Assembly (NCBI GenBank): GCA_005281725.1
Contig: SSBO01000012.1
Span: forward strand, 1,594,194-1,658,193
Direction of reading: 5' to 3'
From: Wuchereria bancrofti
Taxonomy: Eukaryota > Nematoda > Chromadorea > Rhabditida > Onchocercidae
DNA: 64,000 bases
Below the pieces are notes generated by a model that saw only the letters and a list, made by a program, of their open reading frames with translations, ran no database searches and was not told the DNA's origin. A program made the position numbers and the translations under genes. Below, piece by piece: positions 1 to 12,807 of the stretch. Position 1 is the first letter of the stretch; every line of letters begins with the position of its first letter.

Positions 1-2647
1 CATTTGTGAAATTTGAATTAGTAGTTGTTAGTCCAATTAAAACTTTTTCATTTTTTGCTGTTATATTTCCAATAATATCAATTGTTACATGATTTTGCTC
101 ATTAAATTTGATAGTTTTTTCACATTTTCCTAATGGATTTCCAGTGATATCATTAGACATGCAACCACCAACGATAATTTGACCATTTCCTGTTAAACCA
201 ATAATAATTGTTGTTGCTAAATGTGTTGTTGTTGTTGTTGTTGTTGTTGATGATGATGAACTATTATCAGTTCTATTAGCAATTATTAATTCACCATTAA
301 CAGTTATACCAGTAATAACTTCATTGCTATTTGTTTGTTTAACATTCTCATGTTGCTCATTTAAATAATCGTCCAAATTTTGTGATTGTGATAATATTGA
401 TAATGATGAAATGACTCCTTCATTGATAATTGATTCATTTTCTTCTTTGTTGCATAATTTTTTATTGATTGCCATGCTTAAACCATCAATAATTATCTGT
501 CCATCTTGCATCAAACCCGTTATAATCGGTTTGCCTGAATGATAATCATCAGTAAATGTTTGTTTAACATTATCAGCAATATTTGTATCAGATAAATTAA
601 AATCAGATATTGTAAAATTGAATAAATTTTCAGTAGTATAACCAAATAATGGTGCATGCTGAATGCATGATATGTTATTACTATCATCATGTTCTAAAAT
701 ATTTGAAAGCATTTCATCATAATGAATATTATCAGTATTGCTCATTTCGAAATCATTGGAAATCGTAAATGATGCGCCAAATTCATGATTGAAAGTATAA
801 TTAGTATTATCAAATGATGATGTTCCATTTGAAATTTGCTCATCATTGGAAGGATTGAATTGTTGAAATGGTTCAATTAAGTTGATCATTTGCTGTTCCG
901 AATGATATTCTTTCATATTGTTTAGTATTTCCATTTGATCAACAAATGTTGAACATTGTTCTGCTTCATTGAATGTAATAGTTGGTATTGAATTTTGTTG
1001 TGTATTATTATTTATTACAGATAAAGCTAGATGCTCGATATTTCGCGGAATTAATGATTCATTACTGAAATATTGATTTGAATCAATTGTTTGAATTAAT
1101 GCTTCGTCCATTTTCATCATGTCTGATGAATTAGCTGAAGATGATGAAGCATTTTGTGTTGTCATATGAAATGATGTTGTTGGATCTGAAAAAAGAAAAA
1201 AATAAAATAAAATAAACAAGAATTTTCTTTTTTTGTTTTTACATTTAAAAAATTTGAAAAATAAGTTAAATGATAAAGTGACCACAAGATTTCGTTTTTA
1301 ATTTAAATTCATTAAAATATTTAAACTGTATGAAACTTACGATGAGGTGATTGCACAAATTGAACTTTATAGACAAATTTACGATGACGTACGTCAATCA
1401 CTGAATCTTCTTCCTCTTCTTCTTCTTCTTCCTCTTCTTTTTTTTCAACTGAAACAATTTAGAAAATGTTTTTTTCTTTTTTAGAAACAAATGCTTTTTT
1501 CTTTTTAATAAGGAATTAGGCTAAAATTATGAAAGAGAGAGGGAGAGAGAGAAAAAAAATTGTCATCTCAGATTTCATTAAATTTAGTGAAATTATTTTT
1601 AAAAAAAAAGGTAAAATATTTTAATAGTTGTTTTTTCTTAATTCCAATAATTAATTAGACTAAAATTAAGATTATATTTGTTAAAATAATATGATATGAA
1701 TAAATGTTTCATATAAAGTTTCCCGATGAGTAAATCAGTTACTATAATGGTTGAATGTAAAGATTAAGTTTCAATAAATGATAACATTTCATACGATATT
1801 ATCGAAGTGTATGTTATCATAACGAAAATAAATAATTATTTTCAACAAATATTTTTAACTATGCTTACAAATTAATAAGATTAATGCTACCTATTTCGAA
1901 ATAATTTCTGATAATGTTAATTGATAATAATTGTTCAATAAATGATTCCCAATAATGTTAACCGTATTCAGTCTAATGAATGATTGACCTATTTCTCAGT
2001 AATTTGTATGAAATGAAAAGAAAATGAAAAGATAAATGAAGTAGGCTAGATTTTAATTTAAAAATTTAATGGGTAATTCTATTTTTTTTTTAAGTGGTGT
2101 ATTGGTTTAGGAATAACAGGTCAATCAAGGAATTCATAGGAACTTGAAACAATAATCTGAAAAGAAATGTTAAGAGAGAAAGAAAGAAAGAAGGAAACCT
2201 ATTTAATCATATTTCTTATTATAGTAGAATTGATAATAATAATAATAGTAGTAATAATAATGATAATATAATAATAATAATAATAGTAATAGTAATAATA
2301 ATAATGATAATATAATAATAATAATAATANNNNNNNNNNNNNNNNNNNNNNNNNNNNNNNNNNNNNNNNNNNNNNNNNNNNNNNNNNNNNNNNNNNNNNN
2401 NNNNNNNNNNNNNNNNNNNNNNNNNNNNNNNNNNNNNNNNNNNNNNNNNNNNNNNNNNNNNNNNNNNNNNNNNNNNNNNNNNAATAAAAAATTATAAAAA
2501 TAATGCATAAAATTGCTAATAAATAATAAATGATAACAGCATTAAAATTAAGCAATTAAAATATAGGAAAAATTTTAATTTAAAATAAATTAAAACGCAG
2601 AAAAAAAATGAGGAAAATATACCTTTTGATTTGNTATCTTCAGCCAT
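1..2647 (-). CDS. Unrecognised acidic Asn/Ser/Thr-rich protein, 5' part (3' end off the window)
   Basis: I do not recognise this protein. Three exons read in one frame on the minus strand: 2647-2623, 1448-1341 and 1185 to beyond base 1, about 439 residues so far. Junctions are AAAAG|GTATAT to TTTCAG and CATC|GTAAGT to TTTCAG, and phases agree. The product starts MAED, has a run of about nine Glu near residues 12-22, then a basic stretch (VRHRKFVYKV). The long last exon is hydrophilic and rich in Asn, Ser, Thr, Asp and Glu, with a Thr run and no signal peptide or membrane segment. The distal part carries degenerate copies of a short motif, I-x-G-[LI]-x3-G-[QE]-[IL]-I (about 484-530, 273-319 and 164-208). 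One codon of exon 1 contains an N at 2634. The composition suggests a nuclear or regulatory protein, but that is inference. Any defining domain would lie off the left edge. Confidence 0.75.
2330..2482. other. Assembly gap (run of N)
   Basis: 153 consecutive Ns lie inside the first intron of the minus-strand gene at 1-2647, directly after an AAT/AAC-type microsatellite (about 2235-2329). The microsatellite is the likely cause of the gap. Open frames crossing it are artefacts. Confidence 0.99.
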
Positions 2648-2672
2648 TGTTATTGTTGATATTATTGTAGCA

Positions 2673-2675
2673 CTG
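2673..2675 (-). other. Probable trans-splice acceptor for the gene at 1-2647
   Basis: On the minus strand a pyrimidine/AT-rich tract ends in TTAACAG, 25 bases before the ATG at 2647. No convincing paired donor is seen, which fits a spliced-leader addition site. A non-coding 5' exon further upstream is the alternative. Confidence 0.45.
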
Positions 2676-3250
2676 TTAATAAAATAATTTAATTCAGTGA
2701 ATTTAATTCAGATAGAAAAAAATAAAATAAAATGAATGAAATGAAATAAAATGCAATACAAAATTATTACACCGTTTGAATAAAAATGAATTTGAATCGT
2801 TTTCTTAGCTTCTGAATTGTTGTTCGTAAAATTTGAAAAATATTTTTTGAAATAAAAGAAGATGATAAAGAATGAAAGGAAGAAAAGCACCACAGCTTAC
2901 TTTTACAATTTTTGTTTCTAAGATGAAATGAAGAAGAAATGTAAAAGTTTTTTTTTTTTTTCGTTTCATTTTTTTCCTCTTTCTTTCTTTTTTTCGTTAT
3001 TTTTATTTATTTATTTGTTTTATTTATTTTTTTTTTCTTTTCAAAAAAGAGAAACAAAAATGAAATAAGAAAAGAAGCTAAAATCGAAATGATAGAGCAT
3101 GTCTGTAGTTAGGGGTTGTATGTAACATACACATACATGTGTGTGTGCACTTGTGTTTGTTTGTGATATGATAACATTAAGTATTTTTAATCTTTCACCA
3201 CTAAATCTCTCAAATTTTTTATTTACCACAATATATTTTCACTTGAACAG

Positions 3251-3299
<49 letters not shown>

Positions 3300-6200
3300 C
3301 GTACACACACATATATATGCAAAATAATTTAGAATAAAATCTTGTTATCAGTTAAAAAATTAAAAAAAATTTTATACGGCATATTTTTACTTTCTTCCTT
3401 AAAATTTAACATCGTTTTTAAAGTTATAGCACATTGCTGTTCTATTCTTTTATTGCTATTTGCAAGTAAATTCGCTTTAAAAAAGAAAAAAAAAAGAGAA
3501 ACAGAAACAGAAGAAAAAAAAAAACTAATTTTTCAAAGTGTTAGCAAAAATGACGAAGGAACAACTGTCTTGATTGTTTTCTACTACATTTTAAATTTCA
3601 TTCTAAATAATACCTTCTTACACAATGAAAAAAAAAACAAAAAAAATTTGCTGCACATTTTATAATGTGCACGAAATAAGTTTGACATATTCAAATGAGG
3701 TAGTTAGATGTTTGCTTAATAATGGTAATTAATAATAATAATGATAATATCTATTGATAACTAATTACATCCCAAATAATTACTAACATTTGTTTTTTAT
3801 TTTTTCGGGTATTTTGAGTGCAAACTACAAAATAAAAATGTGAATTTCTTTTTTTTTTTTTTACAGAAATAAAGGAAAAAGAATGAAAATTTGATCATTG
3901 TTTCAGCTTTTTGTTTCATTGCTGCAAAAAAAAATTATTCCTATTTTTGTATTAAAAAATAAGAAAATTTTTATTCATTTGATGGCAAAATTAAAAAATT
4001 GTGTTACTTGAAATTATTCAAAAATCATTTTAATTGGATGTAACAAAAATATTATTTATCAGTGTGAAAAAAATAGTAGTGATCGTTAATAATTATCAAA
4101 ATGGTAACCTGAAATATATGTTTATTAGAATCTCCAATTAATTAATATGGTAAAGTATTTGGAGTTTTTTGCAAGTTAAAAATTATTGTCGTATGAAAAA
4201 TTTTTTGTGTTTTTAATTATTTACTTGTATGATCAAACTTTTTTTTTTCTAACTTAGTTACTTCAAGTTATTATTTAATTCATTTGTTTAAGTATAAACA
4301 ACTTACTTTTCTTTGAAAAAAGGAGAAGTTATATATTATGTAATCATAACTATGCGCACTCTTATGATAGCTTATCACCTCTTATAATTTTTTACGGTAC
4401 TGTATGCTAAATGTTAATTAATGATACTCGTACTAAAGTAGTAAATTTAACAATACTCTTACTAATTTGCTAATTAACACTACTTCAATTGAAGTAATGA
4501 TTTTAATAATACTCTAATTTGTTAATTAATAATAGTCTTACTGATGTAAAAAGATAAGTTTAAGATTTTGATGAAAGCGATTGCTGTATCCGAAATTTTT
4601 TTATCACATAGAAAAAGGGCATAACTTATTTATTAAATTTTATTAAATTGCAATCAGCACTGGGATATTAAAACTTGTCAATTTTCTGTTTAATTAAGAA
4701 GAACTAACAATTGAATGCGATGATAGTTATCAAAAACATAAGAAATTTATTAGGCAACATTGGTTTACCTATAAATAAATAATACCAACAATTAAATTAT
4801 TGTATTATATCTTTATTACGAACATACATTTCTTTTTTTCATTTTTTTTTTCAAAAGATAACAAAAAACATTGTTTTGGCAACAAATTGGTTAAGTAAAC
4901 TTACTTTTTTATTCTATTTTTTTATTTTTTGGAAAATTAAAATTATTGAATGAAAAGTAGAATGCAGAATGTTAATCATATAATACCTAATATGATGTTC
5001 TTAAATATTATATACGGGAACAAAAACATATGTATGAGCTAATGAAAATAGTGGGAAGCGTAAAAATGTAAAAAAGAAGTGGCGCAATTGTCCACAATTT
5101 GTCGCAGTAAAAATCATTTCAATGTATGATTGATTTAGATGAAAACTTTCAAAACTAACATTTAAAGCTGCGTAATACCAATGCTTTTCTTTTTTTTTTT
5201 TTTTTTTTTTTCACTTTTTCATTTATTACTTTGCTCACTTATTTCATTGCTTCTTTTACAAAAAGCAAAAAAAAAAAAAAGAAAAATTTACAAATGGAAT
5301 GAATGAATAATAAAGAAGATTTTCAAATTTTTCCAAATTAAATTTGATAATATTGCTATAGATGATTTCTATTGTTTGTTTGTTTGTGATAAAATTTTGT
5401 CAGTGCTAAAAGTTATCGTAATGCTCACTTCTTCTAATTTGTTAATTCATTTTTCTGCATGTAACTATGATTTTTCTTCTCTTTCTTTCTTTTTTTTTTT
5501 TTTTTAACAAACTCAAATTTTGATATTAATAGATTAGCTTAAGAAGTTAAGAAAAATGATGTATCGCTTAATTTCGAAAATGATCTTCATTTTAAGGAAT
5601 TGAAATGTCTTTTGAAAATTGTCAACTCTTGCAATTCTTTTTTTTTTTTTTTTTAAATAAGCTTACAAATTATCAACTTTTGCAATCTTATGAAAATTTC
5701 AATTTTTTTTTTTTTAAACCCTTGAATATATGATATTTAACAATCATCAATAATTAATGGTTACTTCTTATAGTTCGATGAACAATTTACAACAATATAC
5801 ATTGCATTGACCATTGCTTGTGACCTATGACTCTTTTTCTTACATTTTTTAATGTTTTTAAATGAACACTTAAATAAAAGGTGATTTAATTTCATAATTA
5901 GCATTAATAAATGAAAAGATGAACATCTTCAGTAAATTATTTTCAAAAGTTTTGCATAGCTTTCACAAAGTGGTTGGTGGGATAAAATGATTGCTACTTG
6001 CTGCGAGCATCCCAATATTCCCACATGTTGGGTAACATGGGATAGCTAATAATTCATAAATGCTAACATCGTTATTTGCAAGAAGCTAAACAAACTTACC
6101 GTAATAATTTGAGAATTCGAATGAGGTAGATGACAAAGACTGATGACAGCACTTCTCAAATTGCACTCCCACGGTTAGCATCTTATTTTTCACCCTGAAT

Positions 6201-6360
6201 TTTAAATCCTTTCTCTCTCCCTCCTTTTTTCTCTCCCTTCTCTTTCTCTCTCTTTGAACTCTCTTAAAATGGCCATTTAAATGGGAAATAAATCTGACCG
6301 GTCCTTTTGTTGAATTTTCAAGGATTGCTTAGTTAGCTAAGTATCATCTTGTATTTCATT
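2676..6360. other. Intergenic region between divergent genes
   Basis: No supportable gene. The interval separates the divergent starts at 2647 (minus) and 6361 (plus), so it should hold both promoters. It contains long poly-A/poly-T tracts, the CA microsatellite at 3251-3318, a degenerate AT-rich direct repeat around 4410-4550, a CT-rich tract at about 6205-6255 and a small hairpin at 6019-6042. The short open frames here are low-complexity translations. Confidence 0.8.
3251..3318. repeat. (CA)n / (AT)n microsatellite
   Basis: An almost pure CA run with a few interruptions (about 3251-3310), passing into a short AT run. No coding potential. Confidence 0.95.
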
Positions 6361-9300
6361 ATGATCAATGCTGAAATTTTATGTCGTGTTTGTGGTGATC
6401 GAGCTAGTGGTTTGCTTTCATTAAATATTTCACATTCATATATCAATCAAAAAAGTTTTAAATATTGAAGAATAAAAAACAAGAAAAAAAGAAAAGAAAA
6501 GAAAAAGAAAGCAGAAAACCTCTCATTTTTTTTTCTTTGTCAATTAAATTTTAAACATTTCATAATTCAATTGAATAATTTTAAGGAAGACATTATGGAG
6601 TTCAGAGTTGTGATGGATGTCGAGGCTTTTTTAAGCGGTATTTCTCTACCTGTACCAATTAGCATGTTGTAAATTTAAATAATTTGCTAATTTAAATAAA
6701 TTCGCTGGAATTATTATTGGAATAATCATATAAATCAGAATTGAAATAAAAGCATTTGTATTAATTCTAAAATTTTATTTCAATACAAATGGTTTCTTTT
6801 TATTACATTCTTATTATTATTATCTGCCGTATCATCAATAAGTTCTTAAAAAAAAGGAAGATAGCGATAAATTTTGTTCTAATGGATATTTCAAAATTAA
6901 ATTTGATCAAAATAATGATCAGATGAGTTAGATTAGCATAGTTTGACAATAAAAATGATGAAACATCTGCCATCCCTTTCAAATTTTCATCAGTTATTTC
7001 TTTATTCTTTTTTTCTATTGTTTTCCGACTGTTAGAATTAATTTTAAATTAAAAATATTTCACTTCCATAATCGAGAAGGAAAATTCGCTGATGTTTTTA
7101 TAATGAAATGAATTAAGTTATAATCTTTTGTCATTCACTACAATAACATTATGCTATATTTTTCGTTTCTTTTTTCCTCAAAAGTTAAACTTTTTTCAAA
7201 ATTTGGAATAAACAGCTCAATTTCTAATAAATTTTAATTTCTAAATGTGCACTTTACTGAAATGATATTCAATAAGCACAAATTTTATTAGCATTTTATA
7301 TGTAAATAGTGATTTAAATTATTGATCATAGAGACTGAGTGAATTTCAAAACTTTGGTTTTCACGAATAATCCAAATTGAGTTTCGACATATTTATATAA
7401 ACATTGCAATTAATTAATAGTGAAAATTCAAAATGAATGTGATATATTAATTCCATAAATGTTTTTAAAAATTAACTTAAGAGCAATATCATTTGAAAAG
7501 TTATTGAGAGTAAGTTATCGAGCTGTCTACCTGTAAATAACAACAAATGATATCAGCTATGATGTCATAGCTAATATCACACTTATCATCTTATCATTAT
7601 CTACAATAAGCAATTTAACCAGATTTTTCATTTTCTGTCTGCTCAATCGAGTTTCCATTCAAATTAATTATCAACTAGAAATTTTTTTTTTCGTTTTTTA
7701 AAAAAGTGAATTTTACAAATTCAATCCAAACATAGTTTAAATTTATTCTTCTACATTTAATTCATTTTATCTCATAAAAATTCTATCCAGTTACAATCAT
7801 TATGATTGTGCTAATTTACGAATAATAGTTTAAAGATCGGTAAGACGTTCGATGAAATATGAATGCAAAGATCGCAAGCAATGCATTGTGGATGTCGCAA
7901 GAAGAAATCAATGTCAAGCATGTCGTTTTCGCAAATGTCTTGCTGTATCAATGAATCCATGTGGTTTGCTTCATTGATAATTTTTTGAATTTCAATACTT
8001 AAATTATAGTAATATTTCGAAAATTTTCACAATTTAACATATTTTTTATAAAGATATATTTTTATGCAAAGCAATGATTCAAATTTCATAAAAATTGGAT
8101 TTATCAAATTCTAACAATTTCATAATAGTTTGACAAAATTTTAAAATTTGAAATTATTGAACAAATTAAACGTACTCAATTATGAATGCATTATGTATTT
8201 GTGTATATATTTGTGAAATTTTTAAATTAGTTCAGTTCACTCAATGATAGCAACTTATTATTACTGTTAGATGATTGTAATAGTTTTAACTCAAGAAATT
8301 GAAATTATTGACTTAATTGTTCAGATGATAAGAAGTTGCAGCATTTGTCGTTTATATTTTTAGCTGTGCAAAATGAACGAAAAATACGATCGAATTCAAC
8401 AAAAATATTTCAAGAAAGGTAAACCATATTTGATTTTTTTTTCTTTGATTTAATTTAGTTTTAATATAATATTGTATTAATTTAAGGTATCATAATTATC
8501 TGATAACATCCACTGATAAGCTTACGGAAAAGTTAAGGAACAAAAAAATGAAAGCTTGCTTTATAGGTTTGTTCTTTATTTCTTCGCTTCTTTTTTTTTT
8601 GTCATTTGCATATTGATTAAAAATTTCCATACTTTAAAAAAATTCTTTTTCATCAAAAAATTTGTTATTTAGGATAAAACGAAAAGCTAAGAATTTGATA
8701 TAAAAAATTTTCTTTTTAAATTCTAATTTATAATTTAAATCACAAACAGTACTATTTAAAATTGTTCCTATTATGAAGCAAAAAAAAAAAAAAATTACTT
8801 TCATTTAAAGATCATGGAACAAGAAATCAGCATTCTGCATTTGTAAAGCGATTAAAAGAAGTTGGACAATATAGCCAATTGAATTCAAGTATTTATCTAA
8901 ATTTCATGTTACGATTTATGATGTTATCACCACCTTTATCACATATCAGTATCCAGGAACGTATTTTATTATTGAATCATTCCTGGCATATGCTATTTAT
9001 CATCAATTATGCGACATATTTTGAAAGCAGTAAAATTTCATCAATTTTTTTTTTTCTTTTTTACTTTTCCCATATACAATAACAGCATTACTTCATTCGA
9101 AATTTTTTATTTATATAAAATTAAATTCATGCATATGCTTTCTTTTCTTTTTTTTTTTTTAATGAAACAAATCCGTTAAAGTTTTTTTTGCATCTTTTAA
9201 ATTATAGCAATGAAAAATTTTTTTAGATGCTACTAAATTTGGCCAACTGCAAGCAGTTTTGGAAATTTTGGATTCATTAATGCTAACACCATTTGAAATT

Positions 9301-9828
9301 TGGTATCTATGCATGATTATTATTTCTGAATCAGGTTATTATTGTAATTTAAATTCACATAGAAATAACTATTTTTTAAAATTGAAGTTATCTTTTTGTT
9401 ATATAACATTTTTTTGGAAAATTTTTCATATTCATTATTTTAACAAATAAATTTACGCGCAAAAAAAAACTAATAAATTACAAAATTTCTTGCTAACTTT
9501 TTTCTAAGTTAAATTTTAAAATTTTATTTCAAATGAAAATTTTCGCCATTTTTTTTTTTCATTGATTTCTAAAATTTATATAGTTTTTTTTTTCCTTTTT
9601 TCATTTGCAGTGAACGAAATTTTTGGTAATTTACCAGCGCTATATGCTTATCGAAATGAAGCATTTATTTTACTTATGAAATGTGAAACATACGCAATGG
9701 TTGCATTAATGCAAAACAATAAAAATCGAATCACAAAACTGATGAAATTGAAGGAATTACTTCAAACAATTTCAAAAGAAACCGTATTGCAAACTTTTTT
9801 TCCAAATTCTGTTAGAAATCAATTATAG
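6361..9828 (+). CDS. Nuclear hormone receptor, NR2 class (NR2E-like), 302 aa
   Basis: Ligand-regulated or orphan transcription factor. Eight exons: 6361-6409, 6586-6637, 7836-7963, 8364-8418, 8487-8566, 8811-9029, 9227-9334, 9611-9828 (909 nt with stop). The DNA-binding domain begins almost at residue 1: first zinc knuckle [21 protein letters not shown], split here as [10 protein letters not shown] and [12 protein letters not shown]-box [10 protein letters not shown]; second knuckle with CKDRKQC and [13 protein letters not shown]; then AVQNER, the T-box typical of NR2 receptors. The rest (about 200 aa) reads as a ligand-binding domain, with helix-3/5 style [20 protein letters not shown] and later [16 protein letters not shown]. 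It ends at a [11 protein letters not shown] tail, where NR2E relatives continue into an AF-2 helix. The DBD is split across three introns. Family placement is from residues recalled, so the exact subgroup is uncertain. Confidence 0.9.
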
Positions 9829-9965
9829 ATTAAATCAAATTATATTTCTTTCTTTTTTTTTTCATTCATTTACGGTTTAATCATTTCACTTTTCAATTTT
9901 ATTTCAAATCAATTTTGTTTTATTTCATGTAATTTATTCTAGTATTATCCAAAAATAATAATTTG

Positions 9966-9971
9966 AATAAA
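9966..9971 (+). terminator. Poly(A) signal for the nuclear receptor gene
   Basis: AATAAA lies 138 bases after the stop codon at 9828 and is followed by a GT/T-rich stretch. It is a canonical cleavage/polyadenylation signal in a plausible position. Confidence 0.55.
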
Positions 9972-10799
9972 TGCGTTGTATGGTGATATAGTTTATCTTT
10001 TTTGAATTCCTAGTAGTATTTGAATTATTTGTGCCATTTCAAACAATAAATTCGAATTTTTTTTTTTTTTCAAATTTTAAACAATAAATAATTATAATTA
10101 TTGAATCATTATTATTGCAATGTAATGTAATGCGTATATTTGTAAGTATTAAAAATTGGATTGCTTTCTGCCACAAATTTTATAAATTCGTCATCGTATT
10201 ATAAATAAGAAATTTTTAAAAAAAAAAAAATGAAATTTCCAAAACAAGAAAGATTTCAAGTTATTCTATTTTTTCTCATCATCAACTATTTTAATGAAAT
10301 ATTTTATTACTAAGCTATTCGATTTCTTCAGTGTGATAGTGCTATTTCGAATATAATAATTAATTAAGCTTGTTTGGTTCATTTATCACAAGTATGTGAA
10401 ATTTAATAAAAAATTAGTAAAATCAAGAACAAGAAATATTTTAACAAATTAACGATGTATTAGCATGCGCATGCAGCATGCATAACAAGCCATTCATTCA
10501 CTATCCTCTTTTTTTTTTTTTATTATTATCAATATTATTGATCAAATATGCAATAGATGATTCATACAATACCTGTTCATATATACAGGTATTGCCAATC
10601 CTTTTATTTTATTACTCAACAATATCATTTTCCGTGTGTTTTATTTTGAAATTAACAATTTCAAACAATGTTGTGTTTGAATAAATATTTCAAATAGGAT
10701 GGAATAAAATAGAATGAAATGGAATAGAATAAAATGGAATTAGAACAAAATATAGAACGGAATAAAATAGGATAAAAAAGAATAGAATGGAATAAAATG

Positions 10800-11248
10800 T
10801 TGAGAATACAATACAATAGAATAGAACATTTCATATAAATCCTAAAATTTCAAAGTTTATATAAAAATGGGAAAAAAATTCGTGTCTTTTTTTTTTTGTT
10901 TTTAAAAAAGTTGACAAAAATTTTATCAATTTTGTTATTAAAATATCGAAATTTTATCAATATTAATTTCAATAAGTGATAAAAAAATTTATATGTTATT
11001 TCGGAGAAATTGAGTAAAACTTNNNGTTGAGAATACAATACAATAGAATAGAACATTTCATATAAATCCTAAAATTTCAAAGTTTATATAAAAATGGGAA
11101 AAAAATTCGTGTCTTTTTTTTTTTGTTTTTAAAAAAGTTGACAAAAATTTTATCAATTTTGTTATTAAAATATCGAAATTTTATCAATATTAATTTCAAT
11201 AAGTGATAAAAAATTTATTTGTTATTTGGGAGAAATTGAGTAAAACTT
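10800..11248. repeat. Tandem duplication of about 223 bp around an NNN
   Basis: Bases 10800-11022 recur at 11026-11248 with only a few differences (for example a TCGG/TGGG change and loss of one A). They are separated by exactly three Ns at 11023-11025. Both copies start GTTGAGAATACAATAC. Two overlapping contig ends or two haplotypes left unmerged at a gap is the simplest reading; a real tandem duplication is possible. Confidence 0.9.
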
Positions 11249-11849
11249 TTTTAATTTATCTGTTATCTGTATGCATATTTCTTTTCATACGTTTAGCAAT
11301 TGATTGCATATCTAATACAACAATTAAATTGTTAAGAGAGTTTTAAAAAGAGATTTGTTATCAATTCACAAATTTTTTCGAAAAAATTTTGTTTTTTAGC
11401 TTTCAATTTAACTTTTAATTTTCCTTTTAAATTTTAATCCTTTTTACCAACATTTTTTTTCTCCATTTTTGTTTTTTTTCTTCGACGACTTCTTTATTTA
11501 AACAATCATTCAATTTGAAACTTAGAATTTTATATTAAAGTGGTTTTATCGCATAGTATACAAAAAAAAAAAATCTGAAAATTCGTTTATTTTGAAATTT
11601 TTCTCAAATAAAATATTAAATATAATAATAAATTGAAGCAATATTTTTTTTCTTGCTATCAGTATACTAATTGATTGACAAAATGAATTTATTTGAAATT
11701 ATAGATGTGAAATCGTTCTATACTTATAGTTTTGCGTAAATTTAAAATAAGAAACAATATTGAAATGATGATGATTTGTTTAATTAACTATTGATGATAA
11801 GATAAAATCAAAATTGTCAAGTAAACATTAAAGAAAAGGTTACAAAAAC

Positions 11850-12240
11850 CTTAAAGTTTTCTTTACTATATAATTAAAGTATATTAAACAAAGACTTAAT
11901 AAATTTAACGCACACCTAATGAAATTTTTATCACTGTATAATAAAATTGTACGAAAAAAAAAAAGGTCACGTATACCTAAAAAAATTACCTTTACGATGC
12001 AGTTAAATTGCATGAAGAAAAGGTCACTTAGACATAGTGGAATTTTCGTTACCATATAATAAAATTGTATGGAACAAAGGCTACGTACGCTTAAATGAAT
12101 AATTATCTTTACTATATTGAAACAAAGGTTACGTACGCTTAAATGAATAATTATCTTTACTATATTGAAACAAAGGTTACGTACGCTTAAATGAATAATT
12201 ATCTTTACTATATAATTAAACTGTATGGTAAATGTTTGAG
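11850..12240. repeat. Tandem repeats, 48-bp unit plus older degenerate copies
   Basis: Three near-identical 48-bp units start at 12074, 12122 and 12170 (each beginning ACAAAGG, then C/TTACGTACGC). To the left, about 11850-12073, more diverged copies of the same theme (ATAATAAAATTGTA, AAAGGTCAC) recur at longer spacing. The unit length is a multiple of three, which keeps a 136-codon minus-strand frame open, but I see no gene. Confidence 0.85.
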
Positions 12241-12807
12241 TAATTTCCATTTTCTCATCACGTACTGACTGATTCAGTCAATGATTGCCGTTTATTGAAT
12301 GTATTTGTTTTGATACTCTGCGCCTTATTGCAATTCACTTTCCGCTCTTCATCCTCTCATTTCATTTTTCGTTATCGTTTTCAATCGTAATACAAAATAC
12401 AGTTTAATTTATGAATCATCACAAATGTCATCGAGAAAGGGAGAGAGAGAGAGAGAGAGAAACAAAAAGTATACTACAATTGTTTTTTTTTTTTAACCAT
12501 TCCGAACATATTGAAATCATGGTGATGTTTCAATTTTCTTTATCTTAACTATCATTCTCTCCCTCTCTTTCTCTTCCCCTTTCTCTTTCTTTCTCACTTT
12601 ACTTTTCATTCCTGCTTAAAAAATTTTCTCTCAGTTGTGCTATTTTTGTTACTGTTAAATTGTTAGCATCAAATTTCCCGTTTTGTTTTCATTTCCTCTA
12701 TTTTTCAATTTAAGTAGTTTTCTTTTCTTTTTTTTTTTTTTTTTTTGATTTTTCGAATTAAGAGATTATTATTTTGTCGAAATTTGGTTATTAAAACTAT
12801 GACTGTC

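Noticed and set aside
3141..3665. Frames around the CA repeat (Thr/His runs) and a Lys/Glu-rich frame
   Set aside because: Simple-sequence translations without splice signals or a plausible start.
11840..12250. 136-codon minus-strand frame with NIVKIIIHLSVRNLCF repeats
   Set aside because: Produced by 48-bp tandem repeats; no other coding evidence.
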